Source: an uncultured Bacteroidales bacterium (GTDB taxonomy: Bacteria > Bacteroidota > Bacteroidia > Bacteroidales > UBA932). From it: 14,834 bases of DNA. A model generated the notes under the pieces. The model did not search any database and was not told the DNA's origin. It worked only from the letters and a program-made list of their open reading frames with translations. Below are positions 7,328 to 13,234 of this stretch, one piece after another. How positions within the stretch are numbered: position 1 is the first letter of the stretch; the number at the start of each line of letters is the position of its first letter. Location of the stretch: contig CAKUYG010000033.1 in the NCBI GenBank assembly GCA_934702165.1, positions 1 to 14,834 on the forward strand. Direction: 5' to 3'. The translations under genes and the position numbers were made by a program.

Positions 7328-9508
7328 ATGAGTATTGACAGAACAGATCTGGTAAAGGAGTCCTTCGAGAAGAAGGCCGTACCGGTGGAAGTGCCGGCAG
7401 GCAAGACTTCAGATTACTACGGAGAGCTCGTCTTCGACAGGGCAAAGATGTGCAAGTACCTCGATGCTGACACGCTGAAGGCTTTGCTTGAGTGCATCGA
7501 CAAAGGCGTAGCCCTTGACCGCAAGACGGCCGACGGAGTGGCCAAAGGGATGAAAGAATGGGCGATGGAGCACAATGTGACCCATATCACCCACTGGTTC
7601 CAGCCTCTCACCGAAGGGACGGCCGAGAAGCACGATTCGCTTATCGACTACGACGGGAAGGGCGGTGTCATCGAGACCTTTGACGGCAAGTCGCTCGCGC
7701 AACAGGAGCCTGACGCATCATCGTTCCCGAGCGGTGGCATCCGCGCCACTTTCGAAGCCCGTGGCTACACGGCATGGGACCCTACTTCTCCGGTATTCAT
7801 TCAGGGCGATACCCTCTGCATCCCTACTGTTTTCGTTTCCTACACCGGAGAGGCCCTGGATTACAAGACCCCTCTCAAAAAGGCCCTCAAGGCCGTTTCT
7901 GATGCAGCAGTGCCAGTGTGCAGGCTCTTCAATCCTTCTGTCAACAAAGTCTATTCTTACCTGGGCTGGGAACAGGAATACTTCCTCGTGGACGAGTCCC
8001 TCTATTCCGCCCGTCCTGATCTGATGATCACCGGTCGCACCCTGATGGGGCACAATTCATCCAAGAACCAGCAGCTCGACGACCACTATTTCGGAGCCAT
8101 TCCGTCCCGTGTGGCAGCGTTCATGAGGGATCTTGAGATCGAGGGCCACAGGCTCGGCATTCCGCTCAAGACAAGGCACAATGAAGTTGCCCCTAACCAG
8201 TTCGAGCTGGCGCCGATCTTCGGGGAGACCAACCTCTCCAACGACCAGAACCAGATAATCATGAACCTGATGAACAAGCTCGCCCGCAAGCACGGCTTCG
8301 TGGTTCTCTTCCACGAGAAGCCGTTTGACGGGGTCAACGGTTCCGGCAAGCACAACAACTGGTCACTCGGCACCGATACCGGCACCCTCCTCTTCGCCCC
8401 TGGCAAGGACGCCACCGGCAACCTCCAGTTCATCACCTTCTTCGTCAACACCCTTGCTGCTGTCCAGAAGCACAACGCACTGCTCAAGGCCTCCATCGCC
8501 ACAGCCACCAACGCCCATCGTCTCGGAGCCAACGAGGCACCTCCTGCAATCGTCTCAGCCTTCCTCGGCAAGACCATGACAGATGTCCTCCACAAACTCC
8601 TTACAGTGCCGTCCGACACTCCTATCGAGATTGCCGGCAAGAAGGGCAAGAGCGTGGGGCTCGTGGAAATCCCGGAGATCTTCCTGGACAACACCGACCG
8701 CAACCGTACTTCGCCGTTCGCCTTTACCGGCAACCGCTTCGAGTTCAGGGCTGTGGGGTCTTCCGCCAACTGCGCCGGAGCCATGACGACACTCAATGCC
8801 GCCGTGGCCGAGCAGCTCACCACGTTCAAGGCCGATGTGGACAAGGAGATCGCCAAGGGCAAGAGCGTCAATGTGGCAGTGATGGACACCCTCAAGCCGA
8901 TCATCGCCTCTGTGCTTGACGTCGTATGCTTCGACGGCAACGGCTACAGCGAAGAATGGAAAGCCGAGGCCGCAAAGCGCGGGCTTGATGTAGAGACCAG
9001 CGTCCCTGAGATGATCAAGGTCTTCACCCGTCCGGATTCAGTCAAGATGTTCACATCCACCGGGGTATACAGCGAGAAGGAACTTGTCGCCCGCAACGAG
9101 GTGAAGTGGGAGACCTACTCAAAGAAGGTCCAGATCGAGTCCCGGGTGCTTGTCCGCATGGCCATCAACCACATCATCCCGGCGGTGCTCGACTACAAGT
9201 CACGCCTTCTCAAGGAGGTCGCCCTGTGCAAGGAAGTATTCGGGGGCACGGACAACTGCGCAGCCGAGCTTGAGCTCATCACCAAGATCTCAGGCTATGT
9301 GGAGGACATCCGTCTCAAAGCCGCAGCGATGAAGGAGGCGCGCAAAGCCGCCAATGCCATCACCGACGAGTATGAGAAGGCCGTGGCATACCACAAGATC
9401 GCCGATGCGCTCTATGATCTGCGCAAGCCTATCGACAAGCTCGAAGAGATTGTAGACAACCGCACCTGGCCTCTTCCTAAGTACCGTGAAATGCTGTTCA
9501 TCAGTTAA
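7328..9508 (+). CDS. glnN: Glutamine synthetase type III
   Basis: Makes glutamine from glutamate, ammonia and ATP in the cytoplasm; GSIII is the main ammonium-assimilating glutamine synthetase of many Bacteroidota. At 726 residues it matches the family (Bacteroides GlnN is about 730). Visible landmarks are the typical N terminus MSIDRTDLVKESFEKKAVPV, the GSIII segment FPSGGIRATFEARGYTAWDP, the substrate-site region FLVDESLY, ETNLSNDQNQI, and the ATP-binding signature NGSGKHNNWS at 337-346. The C-terminal KYREMLFIS is also characteristic. The ATG at 7328 is preferred for its N-terminal fit. No strong Shine-Dalgarno site precedes it, which is normal for the phylum. Expression is probably controlled by the leader attenuator at 7066-7293. 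A terminator follows, then the P-II gene and amtB. Confidence 0.97.
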   Translation: MSIDRTDLVKESFEKKAVPVEVPAGKTSDYYGELVFDRAKMCKYLDADTLKALLECIDKGVALDRKTADGVAKGMKEWAMEHNVTHITHWFQPLTEGTAEKHDSLIDYDGKGGVIETFDGKSLAQQEPDASSFPSGGIRATFEARGYTAWDPTSPVFIQGDTLCIPTVFVSYTGEALDYKTPLKKALKAVSDAAVPVCRLFNPSVNKVYSYLGWEQEYFLVDESLYSARPDLMITGRTLMGHNSSKNQQLDDHYFGAIPSRVAAFMRDLEIEGHRLGIPLKTRHNEVAPNQFELAPIFGETNLSNDQNQIIMNLMNKLARKHGFVVLFHEKPFDGVNGSGKHNNWSLGTDTGTLLFAPGKDATGNLQFITFFVNTLAAVQKHNALLKASIATATNAHRLGANEAPPAIVSAFLGKTMTDVLHKLLTVPSDTPIEIAGKKGKSVGLVEIPEIFLDNTDRNRTSPFAFTGNRFEFRAVGSSANCAGAMTTLNAAVAEQLTTFKADVDKEIAKGKSVNVAVMDTLKPIIASVLDVVCFDGNGYSEEWKAEAAKRGLDVETSVPEMIKVFTRPDSVKMFTSTGVYSEKELVARNEVKWETYSKKVQIESRVLVRMAINHIIPAVLDYKSRLLKEVALCKEVFGGTDNCAAELELITKISGYVEDIRLKAAAMKEARKAANAITDEYEKAVAYHKIADALYDLRKPIDKLEEIVDNRTWPLPKYREMLFIS

Positions 9509-9520
9509 CATTTCCAGATA

Positions 9521-9584
9521 AATCCCCTTTGATACCATAAGTACGGCGGCCCTGTAAAGGCCGCCGGAGGGGATTATTGTTTTT
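9521..9584 (+). terminator. Terminator after glnN
   Basis: An inner 8-bp stem (CGGCGGCC 9544-9551 with GGCCGCCG 9559-9566, 7-base loop) sits inside an outer 7-bp stem (AATCCCC 9521-9527 with GGGGATT 9569-9575), followed by ATTGTTTTT. It would separate glnN from the P-II gene, at least partly. No clear promoter of the phylum's type is seen between it and the P-II start at 9612, so partial read-through may feed the downstream genes. Confidence 0.7.
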
Positions 9585-9611
9585 ACGAAAGAAAAATACA
9601 GTGTATTCCTT

Positions 9612-9959
9612 ATGAAAAAAATCGAAGCAATTGTCAGGAAAACCCATTTCGAAGAGGTCAAGGCAGCCCTTTTCGCCGCTGACATCAACTGGTTTTCCTA
9701 TTCGGAGGTCAAGGCCATCGGCCAGGACCGCGAAGACCGCATCTACCGTGGTGTAATGTACAGCACCGACATCATCTCCCGTATCGAGATTACGATAGTG
9801 TGCCGCGACCAGTTTGTGCAGCCGGCGGTGGATGCCATCATGAAGGCGGCACACACAGGCGAGGTTGGTGACGGACGTATATTCGTCAGCCCGGTTGACG
9901 ACACCTGGTCCATCAGGACAGGGGAGCACGGGGACACGGTGCTCGCAGACAGAAAATAG
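9612..9959 (+). CDS. glnK: P-II family nitrogen regulatory protein
   Basis: A small trimeric signal protein that binds ATP/ADP and 2-oxoglutarate; adjacent to amtB such proteins usually block the ammonium channel when nitrogen is plentiful. At 115 residues it is of normal size. It has the P-II N terminus MKKIEAIVRK, the T-loop region with YRGVMYSTD (Tyr50 aligns with the uridylylated Tyr51 of E. coli), the B-loop TGEVGDGRIF (82-91) and a C-terminal RTGE. By eye the T-loop is one residue shorter than in E. coli GlnB, and the 2-oxoglutarate-contacting Lys58 position appears to be Arg57, with Glu59 where Lys60 would be. Similar departures occur in other Bacteroidota P-II proteins. amtB begins 24 bases downstream. 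The glnK rather than glnB label rests on that linkage. Confidence 0.92.
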   Translation: MKKIEAIVRKTHFEEVKAALFAADINWFSYSEVKAIGQDREDRIYRGVMYSTDIISRIEITIVCRDQFVQPAVDAIMKAAHTGEVGDGRIFVSPVDDTWSIRTGEHGDTVLADRK

Positions 9960-9983
9960 TTTCATTTCCAAATTCCAAAAATC

Positions 9984-11201
9984 ATGACTACGATCAGCGG
10001 CCTGGACACCGTATGGGTGCTCCTGGCATCCATGCTTGTTTTCTTTATGCAACCGGGCTTCTCCCTGGTGGAGGCCGGATTCACCCGTTCCAAGAACACG
10101 GCCAACATCCTGATGAAGAATTTCATAGACTTCATGATAGGCACATTCTTCTTCTGGATGCTGGGATTCTCTCTGATGCAGGCATCAGGAAACGGTTTCA
10201 TCGGCACACCGCATCTTTTCAATTTCTCATTCTATCCTGATACCAACATCCCGAAAGAGTGCTTCCTTGCGTTCCAGACAATGTTTTGCGCCACTGCGGC
10301 CACGATTGTCTCCGGTGCAATGGCCGAGAGAACCAAGTTCTCCGCCTATATCATAATCTCCATAATCATCTCCCTGCTCATCTATCCGATAGAGGGCCAC
10401 TGGGTATGGGGAGGCGGTTGGCTCAGCAAGCTCGGCTTCCATGATTTTGCCGGGTCAACGGTGGTGCACTCCTGTGGCGGTGTGATCGCCCTTGCCGGCG
10501 CCATGGTGCTCGGCCCGCGTATCGGGAAATATACCAAGGACGGCAAGTCTGTGGCGATCCCCGGACACAACCTGACCATCGGTACGCTCGGGGTGTTCAT
10601 CCTCTGGTTCGGCTGGTTCGGCTTCAACCCAGGCTCGCAGCTGAGCGCTGAGGGTGCGGCTAACGCCACCGCCATCTCACATGTTTTCTGCACCACCAAT
10701 ATGGCTGCCGTCATGGGCGGTGTCAGCACCATGGCTCTGACATGGTTCCTCTATGGCAAGCCGTCCCTCTCCCTGATGTGCAACGGCATTCTGGCGGGGC
10801 TTGTAGGCATCACAGCCGGCTGCGATCTGGTCTCGCTTGGTGGTTCTGCCGTGATCGGTGCGTTGAGTGGTGTTGTGATGACCCTGTCCGTGTCGTTCAT
10901 TGACAAGACCCTGCATATTGACGATCCTGTGGGAGCTGTTTCGGTGCACGGGGCTTGTGGGATCCTGGGTACGCTCTGCACCGGGCTGTTCGCCGTGGAC
11001 GGCGGTCTCTTCTATGGAGGCGGCTGGCATTTCCTCGGGATTCAGGCTCTCGGTTCGCTCTGCGTATGCACCTGGTCGTTCGTCATCGGCTTTGTGGCCA
11101 TGAAGATTCTTGACAAGATTATGGGTATCCGGGTCGCCCCTCGTATCGAAGAGGAGGGACTGGACATCTACGAACACGGAGAGACCGCTTACAACAGTTA
11201 G
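9984..11201 (+). CDS. amtB: Ammonium transporter of the Amt/MEP/Rh family
   Basis: A trimeric inner-membrane channel moving ammonium inward. The 405-residue product begins almost directly with membrane segment 1 (LDTVWVLLASMLVFFMQPGFSLVEAGF) and has roughly eleven hydrophobic segments. The conserved pore histidine pair is present: His162 in GSTVVHSCGG and His322 in VSVHGACGILG. The Amt signature FHDFAGSTVVHSCGG is intact. No extended cleavable signal sequence is evident, unlike E. coli AmtB. It follows the P-II gene by 24 bases and is almost surely co-transcribed with it. Its stop codon overlaps that of convergent thiL. Confidence 0.96.
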   Translation: MTTISGLDTVWVLLASMLVFFMQPGFSLVEAGFTRSKNTANILMKNFIDFMIGTFFFWMLGFSLMQASGNGFIGTPHLFNFSFYPDTNIPKECFLAFQTMFCATAATIVSGAMAERTKFSAYIIISIIISLLIYPIEGHWVWGGGWLSKLGFHDFAGSTVVHSCGGVIALAGAMVLGPRIGKYTKDGKSVAIPGHNLTIGTLGVFILWFGWFGFNPGSQLSAEGAANATAISHVFCTTNMAAVMGGVSTMALTWFLYGKPSLSLMCNGILAGLVGITAGCDLVSLGGSAVIGALSGVVMTLSVSFIDKTLHIDDPVGAVSVHGACGILGTLCTGLFAVDGGLFYGGGWHFLGIQALGSLCVCTWSFVIGFVAMKILDKIMGIRVAPRIEEEGLDIYEHGETAYNS

Positions 11202-12178
11202 AAGTGTCGGAATCCCAAGTAGTCGCGGTCTGATCCGACCCACTCTAAACTATCTCCGGAAGTGATCCGTCCGATGATGTGGTGCTCCACATTCAGCCCG
11301 GATTCCGCTTCCGGAGTTATTGTGAACAGGAGTTCATAGTCCTCACCGCCGCAGGTGGCCAGCTCCACCGGGTCCCAGCCCTCACGGGCGCAGACTGCCT
11401 TGAGTTCATCGGAGAGGGGGAGGGTGCCGACATCGATTTCGGCGCCCTTGCCGGAAGCCTTGAGGATGTGGCGAAGATCCGAGCCTATCCCGTCGGATAT
11501 GTCCATCATGGCGTGGACTCCCGGGGTGACGGCAAGCTTGAGCCCCTCTTCCACACGCGGCATGGGCTGGTAATGTCTCCCGATTAGTTTTGCGGCATCC
11601 GGGTCGCGCAGTTTTTTTTCAAGTATGATCCTCAGCCCTGCCGCTGAGTCGCCCAGATTTCCGGTGACGCAGACAAAATCCCCCTCGCGCGCCATGTCTC
11701 GGCAGCGCTCGGCTCCTTTGCGGCACTGCCCGAGTACGGTCACGCAGATGCTCATACCCGCTGGAGACGAGGTGGTGTCACCCCCGAGCAGCGGACAGCT
11801 GAACCTCTCGGAGATGTCGCGGTAGCCCCGGATGAATTCTTTCATCCAGGGGTTGTCTATCCTTTCCGGGATCGCCAGGGCGAGAAATGTCGCCGTAGGG
11901 ATTCCTCCCATGGCGGCTATGTCGCTGATGTTGACGGCGGCCGACTTCCAGCCGAGCTGATAGGGGCTTATGTCGCCCAGCAGAAAATGGTCACCCTCGA
12001 CCAGCATGTCTGTGCTGACCAGGGTGACCATTCCGTCGTGTTGGGGGAGCACGGCGCAGTCATCGCCGATGCCCTTTATGGCTGCACTGTTTTTGTTTTC
12101 ACAAGGCCGCATCCCAACCTTGAATGCGTCTCTGATCTCAGCGATCAGCCCGAATTCTCCTATGTTTTTGAGGCTCAT
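11198..12178 (-). CDS. thiL: Thiamine-monophosphate kinase
   Basis: Phosphorylates thiamine monophosphate to the active cofactor thiamine diphosphate, using ATP, in the cytoplasm. The 326-residue product has the family motifs in order: GIGDDCAVL (36-44, metal-binding aspartates 39-40), STDMLVEGDHF (55-65), AVNISDIAAMGGIP, LLGGDTTSS, VTGNLGDSAAGL, MMDISDGIGSDLRHI and GGEDYELLFT. Length is normal. The gene is last of a minus-strand series and starts 37 bases after the small membrane protein gene. No TPP riboswitch or other thiamine gene is visible. Its TAA stop (11200-11198) lies within the amtB stop region. Confidence 0.95.
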   Translation of the reverse strand: MSLKNIGEFGLIAEIRDAFKVGMRPCENKNSAAIKGIGDDCAVLPQHDGMVTLVSTDMLVEGDHFLLGDISPYQLGWKSAAVNISDIAAMGGIPTATFLALAIPERIDNPWMKEFIRGYRDISERFSCPLLGGDTTSSPAGMSICVTVLGQCRKGAERCRDMAREGDFVCVTGNLGDSAAGLRIILEKKLRDPDAAKLIGRHYQPMPRVEEGLKLAVTPGVHAMMDISDGIGSDLRHILKASGKGAEIDVGTLPLSDELKAVCAREGWDPVELATCGGEDYELLFTITPEAESGLNVEHHIIGRITSGDSLEWVGSDRDYLGFRHF

Positions 12179-12180
12179 CT

Positions 12181-12203
12181 CGTATTTTTAAAACAAAAAT
12201 ACG
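12181..12203 (-). promoter_or_regulatory. Inverted repeat with possible thiL -7 box
   Basis: CGTATTTTT (12181-12189) and AAAAATACG (12195-12203) form a perfect 9-bp inverted repeat around five bases, directly before thiL. On the minus strand TATTTTTG (12201-12194) within it matches TAnnTTTG, but no -33 partner was found. It may be a weak promoter, an operator or a weak AT hairpin after the upstream gene. Confidence 0.35.
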
Positions 12204-12215
12204 AAAAAAGAGCTC

Positions 12216-12662
12216 TTATTCCGCGAGGTTGCCGGTCTTGTCAAGCGGAAGTTCGAACCAGTCGGAGATCACCTGGTATTCATAAGGGACATATTTATAG
12301 CACTGAACAAAGGCTTTGTTGCCGGCTTTTGAGTAGAAGATATCCACACGGACACCCTCCTCGCTGCCGCTTTCAGTCCAGTCAATGCTCGCAGGGCCAG
12401 TCCTGAGCGCCCGAAGTATCTCTTCCTGTCTTTTGGAAGGGTAGTACTTGATCTTCAATTTGTAGCAAATGCCGGTTTCCTTGTCTTTGCGGCATGACTT
12501 GAGCATGCAGAAGAGGACAATTCCCAGAATGATGGCGCAGCATCCGAGGATGTTTATTCCTACCGGGGTCTGGCAGATTATGCAGGCGAGACCTGCGATG
12601 ATGAGGGTTATAGATATGGCGATGTCTTTCGCACTGCGGGTGCGTGAAAATTCTTTTTCCAT
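12216..12662 (-). CDS. Small membrane protein of unknown function (two transmembrane helices)
   Basis: Not recognised. From ATG 12662 the product has 148 residues: a basic N terminus (MEKEFSRTRSAKD), two closely spaced hydrophobic helices (about 14-30 and 36-54) joined by QTPVG, and a soluble C-terminal domain with charged residues and aromatic pairs such as YKYVPYEYQVISDWFELPL. A basic CRKDK cluster after helix 2 suggests both ends face the cytoplasm. An upstream in-frame ATG at 12746 would add 28 residues but lies in the loop of an RNA-like hairpin and gives a low-quality extension, so the internal start is chosen. It precedes thiL by 37 bases and may share its transcript. Confidence 0.7.
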   Translation of the reverse strand: MEKEFSRTRSAKDIAISITLIIAGLACIICQTPVGINILGCCAIILGIVLFCMLKSCRKDKETGICYKLKIKYYPSKRQEEILRALRTGPASIDWTESGSEEGVRVDIFYSKAGNKAFVQCYKYVPYEYQVISDWFELPLDKTGNLAE

Positions 12663-12691
12663 GATTGTAATTGTTTGATTATATTTGTTTT

Positions 12692-12768
12692 GTGCAGAGG
12701 CATGTTCTCCGGGAGCTGCACCTGGGAGCCAAGGCCGTCCCTGCACGGGCGGTCTTGGAGGTCGTTTT
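12692..12768 (+). ncRNA. Possible small structured RNA
   Basis: A hairpin at 12729-12758 pairs 12 bases on each side with no mismatch if two G-U pairs are allowed, around a 6-base loop. Those wobbles would be A-C mismatches on the other strand, so the structure favours plus-strand RNA. It is followed after six bases by TTTT. Just upstream GTGCAG (12692-12697) pairs with CTGCAC (12716-12721), and a TATATTTG box (12680-12687) could start a transcript. No coding frame here looks real. It could instead be part of the untranslated spacer of the minus-strand genes. Confidence 0.3.
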
Positions 12769-12819
12769 ATTAAAACAACTTCTTGAATTGGGCAGCATGG
12801 CTGCCATGTGGGTATACAA

Positions 12820-13212
12820 TCAAAGACGGAGTTTTCTCAGCAGTATGAAATGCGTGGTAGGGGATAGTGTGCCGGAGACAAAGCGGCTGTGCTCGGGGGA
12901 GAATCCCGGGAGCGCGGCGACATTGATCATGTTTCCGGACCTGATGAAGATTTTGACGCTTCCGGCCGTTCGGCGTGCGCCTCCGCAGCGAAGGCGGGCT
13001 GACGGTGAGAGTTGTCCGGCAGGGGCATATTCGCAGGATGTCCCGAAGAGACAGAAGTCATGAGTCTTGACTTCCTGCGGTATCGACCTGTCGTCCTGTC
13101 TGATTTCTCCGCTGTCCTGCTGTGCGGCAAGCATGCAGTGTGCAGGCACAGCGAGTGCGCGGCACGAGAGTATCAGAATGCTGATGACGAGTATTTTCAG
13201 CCACCTTTTCAT
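12820..13212 (-). CDS. Small exported protein of unknown function
   Basis: Not recognised. The 130-residue frame begins with a clear export signal, MKRWLKILVISILILSCRA. Cys17 after ILS could be a lipoprotein cysteine, although the motif is not ideal, and signal peptidase I cleavage near VPAHC is an alternative. The remainder holds a few cysteines (CLFGTSC) and an Arg/Gly/Ala-rich middle, ending with HFILLRKLRL. The mature part has no clear domain and could be a fast-evolving or decaying gene. It begins 22 bases after the stop of the uvrA-like gene on the same strand. Confidence 0.55.
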   Translation of the reverse strand: MKRWLKILVISILILSCRALAVPAHCMLAAQQDSGEIRQDDRSIPQEVKTHDFCLFGTSCEYAPAGQLSPSARLRCGGARRTAGSVKIFIRSGNMINVAALPGFSPEHSRFVSGTLSPTTHFILLRKLRL

Positions 13213-13217
13213 CCCGG

Positions 13218-13225
13218 CAAATATA
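13218..13225 (-). promoter_or_regulatory. Possible -7 box before the small exported protein gene
   Basis: On the minus strand TATATTTG (13225-13218) fits TAnnTTTG, preceded by a T-rich run. It ends only five bases before the ATG at 13212, so a transcript from it would be nearly leaderless. No -33 element is evident. The T-rich run after the uvrA-like stop has no hairpin to make it a terminator. Confidence 0.3.
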
Positions 13226-13234
13226 CAAAAAAAG

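Noticed and set aside
8086..8940. Long minus-strand frame (284 codons) inside glnN
   Set aside because: It is the antisense shadow of a strongly conserved gene in GC-rich DNA, with a composition unlike a real protein.
12216..12746. Longer form of the two-helix membrane protein (176 codons)
   Set aside because: The added N-terminal part runs through a strong hairpin and AT-rich spacer; MEKEFSRTR at 12662 is a more natural start.
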